Below are positions 45,857 through 58,066 of a stretch of 64,000 nucleotides of DNA, piece after piece (within the stretch, counting starts at the first letter, position 1; each line of letters begins with the position of its first letter). The stretch covers positions 96,384,765 through 96,448,764 of the forward strand of contig CM037588.1 in assembly GCA_021018995.1 (NCBI GenBank), in the 5' to 3' direction. Made by a program: the position numbers and the translations under genes. The notes below the pieces were generated by a model, which saw only the letters and a list, made by a program, of their open reading frames with translations, was not told where the DNA came from and searched no databases. This DNA comes from Chloranthus sessilifolius. Lineage: Eukaryota; Streptophyta; Magnoliopsida; Chloranthales; Chloranthaceae.

Positions 45857-48850
45857 GGAGGAAGGAAGCCTAGATTTAATGCCAGAAGACATGTCCCTAT
45901 TGAGGTCTTCTGTGGGCTTAGTGCAACATTCCAATTGGAAACCTATATTGCTGCCCCTTCCTCCAACAAACAATACACCAATCCTGCCATCCATCCAATA
46001 AGCCCCTGATCTGGAGCTCAAGAAGCTTTCAGAGACATTGAAATATGCTTTCCTCAAGAAAGATGAGAAACTTTCTGTAATTATCTCCTCTTCTCTTACC
46101 AGTGAGCAAGAGGAGGAATTGCTAACTGTTTTGAGGAAGCACAAGAAAGCAATTGGCTGGACCATTACTGATTTAGGAGGGATTGATGCATCGATCTGTA
46201 TGCATAGGATTCATCTAGAGAAGGGCTCAACACCCTCCAGGGAAATATAGAGGAAACTGAATCCTATCATGCAGGAAGTGGTCCTGAAAGAAATCATTAA
46301 ATTGCTGGATGCTGGGGAAATTTACCCCATCTCTGATTCTGAATGGGTGGCATCAATCCAGGTGGTACCCAAGAAATCTGGCATAACAGTGATCACAACC
46401 GAGTCTGGAGAGTTGAGACCAGCCAGGGAGATCACTGGCTGGATAGTTTGCATCGATTATCGAAAACTCAACTCCAAGACCAGAAAAGACCACTTCCCTC
46501 TCCCCTTTATTGATCAAATTTTGGACAAGTTGGCTAGGAAAGCTTTTTACTATTTTCTTGATGGGTACTCAGGGTACAACTAGATCCCTGTGCACCCTCT
46601 TGATCAAGAGAAAACTACTTTTACTTGTCCTTTTGGCACCTTTGCTTACAGAAGGATGCCTTTTGGACTGTGTAATGCCCCAACCACCTTTCAGAGGTGT
46701 ATGTATGCCATCTTTTCTTATATGATTGATAAATTTTTGGAAATTTTTATGGATGATTTTTCGGTTTATGGGGATAGCTTTGAGCAATGTCTACAACACC
46801 TCCATCCGGTCTTACAAAGATGTGAGGAGACCAATTTGGCCTTAAGTTGGAAAAAGAGCCACTTCATGGTAACACAAGAAATTGTGTTGGGCTATGTAGT
46901 CTCTAAAGATGGAATTGAGGTAGACAAGGCCAAAGTTGACCTCATTGCAAATTTGCCCCCTCCAAGAACAGTCAAATAAATCAAATCTTTTCTTGGACAT
47001 GCTAGATTCTACAAGAGGTTTATCAAAGACTTCAGCAAAATTGCTAAACCATTGAGCCACCTGCTCTGTCAGGATGTGCCCTTTGACTTTTTCGCTGAAT
47101 GTCTTGAGGCTTTTGAAACTTTAAAAATCAGCCTCACCTCTGCCCCTGTACTCCAAACACCTGACTATACCCTGCCCTTTGAGTTGATGTGTGATGCATC
47201 CGACTTGGCAATAGGTGCTGTCCTGGGCCAGAGAAAAGATAAGCTGCCTGTGGTCATTGCATATCTTAGCAAATCACTTGCTGAAGCTCAGCTGAACTAT
47301 ACAACAATTGAGAAAGAGCTTCTGGCAGTGGTTTTTGCTGTGGATAAGTTTAAACCTTACCTACTTGGGTCTAAAACTATCATCTTCATTAACCACTCAG
47401 TATTAAAGTACCTACTGTCCAAGAAGGATGCAAAGCCCAGATTGATTAGATGGATACCACTGTTGCAGGAGTTTGACATCGAAATCAAGGACAAGAAGGG
47501 TGTAGAAAATGTGGTGGCTGACCACTTGTCCTGAATTATGTTGGAGAAAGGTGTTGATGACCTTGCTACAAATGATGTCTTCCCGGATGAGCAACTGTTT
47601 GCCATCCAATCTTTAGTTCCTTGGTTGCACATATTGTCAGTTATCTAGTTGTAGGCAAGATTCCTGCCCATTGGACAAAAATGGACAAAGACCTATTTTT
47701 CTCACAGGTCAAATTCTTTTTCTAGGAGGAACCTTGCATGTACAAGTATTGTGCAGACCAAATCATTCGGAAATGTGTTCCCGAAAGTGATGTCCCCAGT
47801 ATTCTGGCCATGTGCCATGAAAATGCCTGTGGGGGTCATTTTAGTGGGAGAAAAATAGTTGACAAAGTGTTGCAGTGTGGGTTCTATTGGCCTTCTCTTT
47901 TCAGATATGCCAATACACATTATAAGACCTGTGAAAGATGTCAGAAATTAGGAGGGCTGTCCAAACAAAAGTCAATGCCTTTACAGCCCATCCTTGTTGT
48001 AGAACTGTTTGATGTGTGGGGTATTGATTTTATGGGCCCCTTTCCTCCTTCAAATGGTTTTCATTTCATCTTAGTGGCAGTAGATTACGTGTCCAAATGG
48101 GTAGAAGCCATTGCCACACGAACAAATGATAATCAGGTTGTCCTCAAATTTATAAAGCAGAATATCTTCTCCAGATTTGGCACCCCTAGAGCCATTATCA
48201 GTGATGGGGGGAGCCATTTCTGCAACAGAAATTTTGAGAGCTTGCTCAAGAAATATTCTGTCACCCATAGGATTGCTACTCCCTACCACCCACAAACCAG
48301 TGGGCAAGTTAAAATTTCAAATAGGGAGATCAAGCATATCCTTGAGAAGACTATGAGGACTGATAGGAAAGATTGGGCTAATAAGCTTAATGATGCACTG
48401 TGGGCTTATAGGACTGCCTATAAGACTCCCATTGGTATGTCCCCATTCAGATTGATTTATGGCAAGGCCTGTCATCTCCAAGTGGAGTTAGAACACAGGG
48501 CCTATTGGGCCATCAAACAGTTAAATTTAGACCGAACTTCTGCTGGTCATAACAGGTTGCTGCAGCTGTCCGAATTGGAAGAGCTAAGGATGGATGCGTA
48601 TGCTAATGCCAGGATCTACAAGGAGAGGTCCAAAGCTTTCTTTGACAAGGGGCTGTTGAGAAAGAGTTTCATAGCTGGTGATAAGGTTTGGTTGTTTAAC
48701 TCCAAACTTAAATTTTTTCCTGGCAAATTGAAATCCAGATGGGAAGGTCCTTACATTGTCATGCATGTTTCCCCATCTGGTGCTGTGGAAATCAAGGATC
48801 CCAAGTTTGGGAGAACCTTGAAGGTGAATGGCTAGAGGCTTAAGCCTTGT
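45857..48850 (+). pseudogene. pol: Element C RT, RNase H and integrase remnant (pol, part 2)
   Basis: RT starts near 46270 (KKSGITVI, YRKLNSKTRKDHFPLPFID) and has FMDD at 46746-46757. RNase H covers about 47100-47530 (CDASDLAIGAVLGQ). Integrase is an unusually long uninterrupted frame, 47738-48835 (365 codons), with zinc-binding [10 protein letters not shown]...CERCQKLGG, core [11 protein letters not shown] and [17 protein letters not shown], and a C-terminal [10 protein letters not shown] module. Close to A's pol. Several breaks elsewhere in the region. Confidence 0.9.
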
Positions 48851-49149
48851 TTTGAAAAACCTGCCGAACCCATGGACACCATTCACTTTCATGGGGATCC
48901 TTCTTTATGCTGATCCACAGGTGTGTCATCACTGTATCATATGTATTTTAATTTTGGTAGATTTATCTTGCTTTCTTTTGATAAAATTCTCTAGGAATTC
49001 TTAGTGGTCCCATCTGATTCTGGACTTTTCTGGTTTAAACTTTTGATGCTTGGTTTGATTCTTACTTCTCTTTAATTGATAGCTTTTGTTGAATGCATAA
49101 TGCGGGAGTTTAGGGGTGTAACATTACTGTTCTTTTGTTGAAATGCATG
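48851..49149 (+). other. Element C post-pol spacer, left of B
   Basis: Non-coding 300 bp after integrase; continues at 60602 on the far side of element B. Confidence 0.75.
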
Positions 49150-51654
49150 TGTTAAGACCTGAAAAGTACCACTTTTCACCCCTTAACTTGATCATTGATT
49201 AGACCCATAGCCACCTAATAAGTCCTTGTTAAGTGTTTTATGTAGGTAGTACCCAGCAGTGAAATAAGGCCAGGAATCCTGCTAAAAAAACCTGTTTTGG
49301 CACCAGAAGTCCCTTAGAAGGATGAAGTCTGAATCCAGACCTGAAAATGAGCCTCGCACAGTCCAGCTGAGCTTCCTAAGACTCTACAACAGCTTCTCAC
49401 ACAGATGATTGACTGAAGAGCCTCAGAAACATAAACTCGTGCAGCTCTCGCGAAGCTCAAGAATAGAACACCTCGCGCAGTCTCACGCAGTTCAAAGCAG
49501 ACTTCTCTCAACCACACGCAGTTCACTTAGAACGGCTAAGAAGACAGAGCTTTAAAAGACTCCTCACGCAGCGGTCGCGCAGTCACCGCGGGATGCAACT
49601 ATCAGAAGAGAACTCCTCACGTAGTTCTCATGCCATTCAAGACGAAAGTGTCCTTGAGAAAGTAAAGCTACCCTCGCGAAGATCAGTTAAGACATGGAAC
49701 CTCGTGCAATTCAGAACTCATCAAAGCCTCGCGAGGTAACTCGCGAAGCCCAGTGAAAATAAGTGCTCGCAAAGTTCTCGCGCTATTCAAATCTATCCTC
49801 GCAAAGATCAACCTCGCGACAGCTTAAGCTCCAACCCCGCGACATCTGAGGCTCTGATGTTCACTCAACCTCGCGACTGCCTGAAGAGCAAACCAAGCCA
49901 ACCTCGCAAAGGTAGAAGCTTCAATTTCAAATCATCCTAGCAAAGAATAAAAGCTACCACGCGACAAGTCTGGGAAACAATGGCTACCTAGTGAAGCTCT
50001 GAACCTCAAACTTCCATCTCTTCAGCTGAGGACTTTCTGGGAATTTCCAACAATTAGGGCACGCACTCCCACGCTCAAATCTCTGTGCACGCACCCCAAG
50101 GCATTGAAGGATCACTATTCGGCCACATGGCATCATTAAAATTAGGGTTTCCTAACCCTAATACGCTGCCACACCACTGCTATAAATACCCACACTTAGC
50201 TTAGGTTTAAGAAGCTTAGACTTTCTTTCCTTTCTACATCCTGGAATAGCTAGGAACCCATCTCATTTCTGGGAGACCTGATCTGAGATCGTTTAGTTTT
50301 TCTTTCTGTAGTTGTAAGTAGCTTTCTTTTTCTTTTTCCTTCTCTCCATAGTCCAGCACTTGCTGGCTATGTCTTTGTATGTATTTTGAACTAGATTAAT
50401 GGAAGTTCTATAATAGGATCTATACTTTGTGGGATTTGTGTTTGTGAGTGAGATGCTCTGTGCAAGGCTGCTGCCTTGTGATCCGCCATTACTTTGGCTG
50501 TGTTTCAAAGCAATGGAGGACTGATTCTAAGGGCCACTCAGATCCAAGTGACCTGTGTGTCTGGGCTATCATGGTCCTATACAGCCTTAGCCCCACCACA
50601 GGATCCACTAGATCTGAAATCCCCATGGGAGCTTGAGCTGGTAGCCTTGTGACCATGGTGGTAGCAGCGATATTCTTGTTTTATCTTGGGCTCCGTGAGA
50701 AGGATAACCTCTGGGATAGTCTGTGACTATTTAAGTGGACAGATTATAGCCTTAGGGTGATTCTAATCCACCGATCCAAGATGGATCCTTCTTCTTTACA
50801 CCTGAGCTTGTAGAAGCCTGGTGGGAGATTGTACAGAGGCAGACTCCCCTATATTTGTATAGATCCGCCATCAGATGTTGGATTTGATCTGGTTATAGAG
50901 ATTGTAGGCTGGTGATTGGATCATTGTAGCCTCACTCAAGCAATGGACAACTAGATCGAAGGTTGTACTCAATCTCTTGCTGGTTCTATGTGTCTGGGCT
51001 ATCATGGTCCTATACACCTTAGCCACACATATAGAGCTTTAGAGGTTGAGGTTCCCTATAGATTCTTGAGCTGGTAGCCTGGATGAAATAGTGCCTGCAG
51101 TGATTTACTGGTTCCCCTATGGGATAATCTGTGACCATTTGAGTGGACATGTTATAGCCTTAAGGGTGGAATCATGGCAGAGTGATGGGTTGGATCCTTT
51201 CTCCTCAGTGGTGATAATGTAGCCACTGGACAGGACTTCTATAACATCAGATCTGAATCTGAGTTACAAAACTCCTCTGATCTGGGCTCAATAACATACT
51301 TCTCACCCTTTTATATTTATTTTCCACACTCCATCCATCCTCTCAACCTTTTCTGTAGTTTAGACAATAGAATACTTAGAATAAGTGACCTTAAACTCCC
51401 CTCCTTTTAGGACTGCCAGATCTGTAGTCAGATCTGGAGGGACTACTAGAGATGGCTCCTTTGGAGCTGTAGATCACCTTTCCCTATGGGACAAACTCTT
51501 ACTTATCAAAACTTGCTTCAATGGACCCTGTATCTTGCAGGTCTAGGATTTCTTAGTTGTGCTAATTCCATCCCCTGTTTTACTCTTTCTTTGCTTTTTA
51601 AATGACTTTCACCACCAACCAATAAAGTAAGCACACACTCAGAATTCGCCAACA
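49150..51654 (+). repeat. 5' LTR of element B
   Basis: TGTTAAGACC...GCCAACA. TCGCG array at 49350-49960, inverted telo-box at 50141-50162, TATAAATA at 50181-50188, duplicated tgtgac block at 50720 and 51128, AATAAA at 51621 close to the end. Confidence 0.92.
50141..50188 (+). promoter_or_regulatory. Inverted telo-box hairpin and TATA box in B's 5' LTR
   Basis: Arms attagggtt and aaccctaat with a 4-nt loop (50141-50162), followed by TATAAATA (50181-50188). This would be the promoter driving B's genomic RNA. Confidence 0.72.
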
Positions 51655-51660
51655 AGTTTT

Positions 51661-51678
51661 TGGTGCCGTTGCCGGGGA
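51661..51678 (+). other. Primer binding site of element B, tRNA-Asp type
   Basis: TGGTGCCGTTGCCGGGGA differs at one position from the tRNA-Asp complement and lies 6 nt after the LTR. Best match of the three Athila-type sites in the window. Confidence 0.88.
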
Positions 51679-51978
51679 AAGATGATCTATTAGTAGACCC
51701 TTAGTTTTTGTATTATTAGAATTCTTTGCACATGTGAATAATTGATACTGCTGACATAATTTTGAATCTTTCTTGCAGATTTAGACAGCAGCAGCGAAGG
51801 ACAGTGGACTGCATGTGGAGCTTAGCTACCTCTGTTTACAAACTCTCTGACTTTTAAAACTCTGTCTATCTTTCTTAAAAAAAATTTCTAGCAGTATCCA
51901 GGATAGTTTAAATGTATTCTTTGAATAGTTGTAAACTAGTTAGATAAATTTGTTAGTGTACAATTATTCTTTTGCAAT

Positions 51979-53535
51979 GTGCCTGCAAGAAGCTTTCCTT
52001 GCTATTGGTGTGCTTGTATGCTAGGGAGGAGATCCCTCAGCCCTGCTTTAGAGCCTCTTAACCCTGAGTTAGAAAGGGGAAGACATATGAGAGACAGGCA
52101 CACCACAGGAGAGCCCCCAAGTGAATCTGTGATAGCAATTATGGATGAAGAACAACCCAGAACCCTCAAAGAGTTGAATGCTCCGGATGACTATAACTCC
52201 CCTTTTAGCATTCAATTCCCTGATGTTCAGGGGAACTATGAGATAAAAATTTCAATCATCCAGATGCTGCCAACTTTCCATGGGCTTAGCAAGGAGGACC
52301 CTTACAAGCATATTGACCAGTTCTTGGCCTTGTGCACCACTTTTAATATCACTGGTTTGGGACCTGAGGCTACTAGGCTCAGACTCTTTCCCTTCTCTCT
52401 GAAGGATAGGGCCAGTACCTGGCTGACCACTCTTCCCAACAATAGCATTGCTTCATGTAAAAACCTGCAGACCAAGTTCCTAACCAAGTTCTTCCCTAAG
52501 ACCAAAACTAGCCAGTTGAGAAAGGGATTCTTGCGTTTGCTCATTCCCCAACTGAGGATTTTAACCAGTCCTAGGATAGGTTTAAAGAGATGCTCAAACA
52601 ATGCCCCCACCACAAGATCCCTGAGTGGCAGCTTGTACAAAGCTTCTATAATGGGATTGATGAGAAAAATAGAGATATGGTCGATGCCTCTTGTGGCGGA
52701 TCCTACATGCATAAGACTGCTGAGGAGGCAGGGGAATTGTTTGAGGTGATTAGTGAGAATGCTTTTCAAAAGCCATCCCTGGCAAGAACTAGTCAGGAAT
52801 CTGAGTCAAAGGTGGGGCCGGCTGCTGGATCAAGAGGAAAAGTTTATGAGGTGTCTAGGAACAATGACCTGCAGCTGCAGATGGCAAACCTCTCTATGAA
52901 GTTTGATAAATTATTGACTATGATGCAACCCAGAAGGGCTGCTCATGTGGCGGAGGCATGTCTGATATGCCAGTCCCCACAACACACAGGGGAGGAATGT
53001 CCATCTGCAGGGCAATTTCCTCAATTGATTTTGGAACATGCTGCTGCTGCTCAATCTTATGGCCAGCAACAATCTGGGGGCTACAATAGGCAGCCATATA
53101 GATACTAGCACCAAAATGCTGGTTACCAATGGAGAGACCACCAAAATCTGAGGTGGAAGCAAGCCAACTACATGCAGCCCCAGCAGATGTTGGCCTTACC
53201 ACAAAGGCCACAACAGCAGTTTAATCAAGGGAATGGCCCTAGGTCTACCTTCCAGCACCATCAGCAGCCCCATCAGCAGCAAAATCAGTTGGTCTTACCC
53301 CCTTCTCAACCTAGAAATACTTCTTTCGAGGACCAGGTCTTGACCTCACTGCAAAACCTGGGTTCCTTGGCTCAGACTGTGAACTCTCATGGTCAGAGCA
53401 TCAAGAAGATGGAAGAGCAGATTGGCCAACTAGCGAATACCTTAGCCAAAAGAGAAGAGGGAAGGTTGCCCAGTCAACCAGTGGTTAATCCCAAGGGCCA
53501 ATTTTTGATTGGTGAAGGATTCTCAGACCCTGAAG
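51979..53535 (+). pseudogene. gag: Element B gag remnant
   Basis: MDEEQPRTLKELNAPDDYN from 52141, gag core (GPEATRLRLFPFSLKDRA), zinc knuckle CLICQSPQHTGEEC at 52959-53000, Q-rich linker (QQPHQQQNQL near 53265) and conserved SFEDQVLTSLQNLGSLAQT with KKMEEQIGQLANTLAKREEG up to about 53470. Very close to A's gag. The end runs directly into post-pol type DNA. Few breaks. Confidence 0.9.
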
Positions 53536-54369
53536 GGGATCTTTCATTGCATTGATGATAAGAACTGTGCACCTTTGTATAATATGTACTTTACAGTTTA
53601 GAGGAATTTGTAGCAATCTTGTTGGAATCTGAGTTTAGTGCTTTATGCCTACTTTTATTCCTGTTCCCCTTGTTTGCTAATTTCAAGTGATTGAATTATA
53701 ATGGTAGTATTTGAATGATTTTCATGATGTGTGAATTTAATGCTTCGAGAGTATGGGAATTTGTGAATGCCTTATAATGCTTATGGGTGTCCCTGGAAGA
53801 GAGTCTGTGAGAGAATCCACCCACAAGTCAGGGTCAAAAAGCTGACTAGTGGGTGAGTGAATACTAACTCGGTTAAGCCATCGCGGGGTTCTGAATAACG
53901 GGTTTGGTCCCCTCTCGCGCAGTTCATAAAGAACTACCTTGTTTTGCTTTCGTGAGCTTCAGATATAACTGGGTGGGCTGCCTCGCGCAGTTTAAATGAA
54001 CATCTAATCTCACGACCCATTCATGCCCATCCAGCGAGCGGATATTTTCAAAGCGCGCCGAGCCTCGCGATATTTAAATCCCACCCCGCACTACTTTTCC
54101 TTACTACTTTCTCTTTCCTCTCCTGCCAGCGAAACCCTAGCTCCCACTCCTCTCAATCTCTCTCCTACAGCTTCATGTCTACAGTTCATTGCTCACTTTG
54201 AAAATTTGGATTTTTATTCTTAAAGCTTCCATCAACAGTTGCCCCCTGCTAAGAGCTCTTGCGATCCACCGTGCGTCCAATTGAATAGAACCTTAACTTT
54301 TAGGGTTAGACTCAGCTCTTGATCTTTCCTTTCTAAATTTCAACTGCACACTCACCAAGAAGAATCTTG
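53536..54369 (+). other. Element B spacer with TCGCG motif cluster before the accessory ORF
   Basis: Non-coding DNA related to the post-pol spacer of C. TCGCG motifs at about 53920-54070 (ctctcgcgcagttc, gcctcgcgcagttt, gcctcgcgatattt), then a leader-like segment with gaaaccctagctccc near 54131, about 240 bp before the ATG at 54370. Confidence 0.75.
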
Positions 54370-56169
54370 ATGGCTCCTAAAAGTGCACCTGTGAAGAGAG
54401 GGGGACGGAGCCAAGTGGAGCCTCCTTAAGAAAGCTAAGTCCTCTACGGCACAACAAAAAGGGAAAGAGGTAATTCCTGAAGTGGCTGCAAATGCACCTG
54501 ATTACTCTACTCCCTCTGAGCTCCTCATTTCCATTCCCTTAGAACCTGAAGCCATTTTTGATATATCGTTCTTTGAATCTGAGCCGTTGTCAGCTCCCGC
54601 CATTGAGTTCCTGCGCAAGGCTGGTTTACTCCCCTTGATGCAAATGATCCCTACACTAGCCTATCCTAGGTTAGTGCAACTCTTTTACCAACACCTTAGG
54701 GTCAGACCAGACACACATGGGCAGCCTGGCCTCCTTGTGTTAGTTGACAACTTTGAGATGCTGCTTAACCCAGCGTTGATTGCTGAAGTCATTGGCATCC
54801 CTGCCATTTTTGATCCCAACTGCGGTTATGGTGCCCCTGTGAGTGCCCCTCCCGATACCATTGCCCAGGCCATTACCAGAGGCTTGAAAGCCACAGGGGA
54901 CTCCATCAGAAGAAGAGATTTGGATCCCAAGCTGCTGTTCATCGATCAAGTGCTAAGGAAGAATATCTACTACTCCGGCCATTAGCAAGAAAGGAGGACA
55001 CCAATTACTGATGCTCTCTATTCCTTCTCTCTGGGCCACGGATTTAATGCTGCATGGTTGATATTTAAGGCCATGAAAGATATGATGGTGAAGCTTGGGC
55101 TGCAAAAGAAGGTCCACACTCTCCCCTACGGAAGACTCATCACCAAATTACTTCTGAAGGGAGGATACAAGATACTAGTGGGGGAGTTATCTGCTGACCT
55201 CACTCCCACAACTTTTGCCAAAAGACAATGGGGGATCAGCAGAAGTCTAATGGATCTCCAGAAGAAGAAGAAGAAGGCTGAAGCTCAGAATGTTTCCGAG
55301 CAGGGAGAGGAAGCTGCTGTGGCAAAGGCCACCCCTGCCCCCAAAAAGAAGGCTAAAACCCCTGCCCCAAAGAAGGTGGCGAGTGCTTCTGTCGCCTCTG
55401 CTTCTGCAGCAATCCCTCCATCCACCACACTTGCCTCTCCACTAACTTCTTCACCTATTCCATCTCTCCCTTTCCCTCTCTTATCTCCCTTTTCCATTCC
55501 ACCCCCCACTGTGATTCATTCCTGGGTGGAAAGTGTTGAACCCCATGACAACACTCCCCCTTCACCCACCTTACCTCACTACATGCCTCAGACCTACATC
55601 CTCTGACCTCAACCCCGACAGCCCTCCCTTGATAACCTACCTTAAAAAGAAAACCTCTCACACTACCCCTGCCTCATCTTTACCCACTTCCACCTCCCCT
55701 GTCATTCCCACAGACACACCCCATATTGACCAACCCTTAGTCCAACCTCTCCATGATCTGGACTTTAACTTAGCCACCACTTCAGGGTATCTGGCCTTCA
55801 TGACTACCTTGCTTGATACCTTGCCCACCCATGACATCCCTCTCCCAGATTCGCCACTCCCTTCACCACATCACTCCCCAGCCCCATCCCCTCTTATTCC
55901 CCCTCCGGCCTAGCAAGGGCAAGCCTCCAAAGGTAAGGGCCCCAAAGGAAAATCTCCCACCAAACCCCCTGAGCCAACCACTGATAAATCTTCAGAGATC
56001 CATCCTGAACCAAAGAAGAGAAAAATGCGGGTCAGGGCTCCAACCATACCCAAAACGGTCGACCAAAGAAAGGCAGAGAGAGCCCAAAGGAAGAAAGAAG
56101 AGGAGGCTTACCTTTAAGAACATGCCAAGAAAATGGGGTGGGACAAGTTTTGAGCCAGATTCTGCCTAG
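54370..56169 (+). pseudogene. Element B accessory ORF (Athila ORF downstream of pol)
   Basis: Starts MAPKSAPVKRGG. The globular core (about 54480-55250) includes LAYPRLVQLFYQHLRV, VDNFEMLLNPALIAEVIGIP, IAQAITRGLKATGDSIRRRD, LLFIDQVLRKNIYYSGH and TFAKRQWGISRSLM. This resembles the putative plant transposon protein domain (PF20167) often annotated in Athila elements. A basic alanine/lysine stretch (55260-55400), a P/S/T-rich stretch (55400-55910) and a charged tail (to 56169) follow. This position is often called env-like, but I see no signal peptide or membrane segment. Function unknown. Broken in a few places. Confidence 0.7.
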
Positions 56170-58053
56170 ATTGTCCATAGGATTTTATCTATTTTCGCAC
56201 TCTTTTTCTTCTATTTTCTTGTAGTTTGTACACTTCTCATTTTGAAGAAACTTTTTTCTCTTATCATTACTTTTTTGCTATCCCATGGCCTCGTTGTGTT
56301 TTGTTCCCCTGCTCTTCCCTTTTCTTTTTCTTTTCAACAATAAATCTCGCCAGACGTATTTACACCTTTGAACCAGAGGAGGAGAGTGCATCGCTCATAG
56401 GTTTGGGTATGACAAAGACTGCCAATGGAATAGCTAACATAAGTGCAGCAGACTCATCTAAGCAATATGGAAATGGACCTCTGTTCACTTAAGAACCATG
56501 AAATTAAGAAGTTTAAAATTTTTGCAAACCTTGGACATTATAAACTTCTAATACTCCACATTTCCATGATAATATCACCAAGGAAACTCACTTGTATCAG
56601 CACTTAGTGAATCAGTAGAGAGACAAAAAGGTGAGGACATACTTAAAAGTTCAAAGGAAGACCATAACCAGTGAGAATTGGGCCTATAAAATTTTTTCCA
56701 TCTTTTGAGGAGTAACCAAGGCAATCCCTTCTAGTTCTAAAGACTGACTGAGTCACTGTGCTCACTAGAAGTTAGGTAAATCCAAGTTGAAATAACTGAC
56801 AGTACTCATGAGACTGAGGAAAGGATCAAGGCCTTCTCTTGGATAGTTTGAGCCTAATAAGACCAACCCTTAAGTAACTGCCCTTGTCCATACCCCCTTT
56901 GAGCTTTAAATCCTAAATTTCTTCAAAATATAACTAAGTACTTGAACCTGATCCTATGAACCTGCTTCAGCCTACCCTCACTCTGAGAATTCAGAAGGTA
57001 AAGGAGAAAAAGTTGAAGATGGACTATCTATAGTCAACAGTAGGTGAATGGAAAAGAAATACCTCAAATCTGGCAGTATGATAATTGGGAGCATGGTGGC
57101 ATTTCTGAAAAGTAAAAAAAATAAAAATAAATAAATAAATAAAAATTCCACAAGAAGGAAACAAAAATAACAATGAAGAGAAGGGAGGAATCAAGAGGAA
57201 CTTTCTTTGGAAAATCAAAATCAAGAAGAGAAACTGATCGCTTCAAATCTGAAAATGTCAAAGAAGATGAAAGGAGATGAATTCAAGAAGGTGAAGTCAT
57301 GAATCACCTTTGTCACTTACTGATTTCTCAATTTTGAACCCCTTCTCAACCCTCGATTCTTTCAACCCCACTCCATAAGCCACATTGCAGCCCAATTAAA
57401 AGCCCTTATGATCCAAAAGTTGAGTGAGCTGTCATGTGAAGATAAAGAGTTATCCAATCTATGGTGAGGAACTGTCAATGATGTCAGCACTTAAGAACTC
57501 TGCCTATGCTCATGCTTACAGACCCATTTGGGGGATGTAACTGCTCTTGAGCCTGTGAGAAAATGAACCCCTCAACAAAACCCTTATGAGAGTATGCCCT
57601 GCAAAGTTTTTGGGTCTGAACTTGAATGCATTATGTATGACCTTAACCTAATTTTTGACCTAATGATAAGCTCAGTGCTGGCACACACTAGTGCAGTTTT
57701 CTGTGATTGTAAACTATTTGGAAATGCTGTGCAATCATGAAGAGTTTATGCTATTTAAGTTACTGTGCAACCAATGAATTAAATTTCTTTTCTGCTTAAT
57801 GATGCAAGAGTAAACTAAGTCTGCCCCTTGATTGCTCATTGGATGATATTGCACTTTTGTTAACTGTTTCATTGAAGAAGTTTGTGGGTGTCTTCACTAA
57901 AAACCCTCAGGAGACTTCACTCCTCCACTAGGGATCACCTAGGGGTTTAAAAGGCTTGGTACATATGCTAAATGTATCCGTGCTCCCTATGAAAGTGGCA
58001 TTTAATTTTTATATTAGGTTTAATGTAGCTTTGTTAAGGGACTAGCAAAGATT
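56170..58053 (+). other. Element B 3' untranslated region
   Basis: Non-coding, nearly collinear with A's 3' UTR (6790-8504). Contains the conserved hairpin at 57904-57933. No coding signal. Confidence 0.8.
57904..57933 (+). other. Conserved 3' UTR stem-loop (element B)
   Basis: Same ccct/aggg and aggag/ctcct stem with acttca loop as in A, D and E. Confidence 0.55.
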
Positions 58054-58066
58054 AGGTTTGGGGGTG
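58054..58066 (+). other. Polypurine tract of element B
   Basis: aggtttgggggtg directly before the 3' LTR. Confidence 0.82.

Noticed and set aside
54482-56169. Calling the accessory ORF a true envelope gene
   Set aside because: No signal peptide, cleavage motif or transmembrane segment is visible in B or C; env-like is kept only as a positional label.
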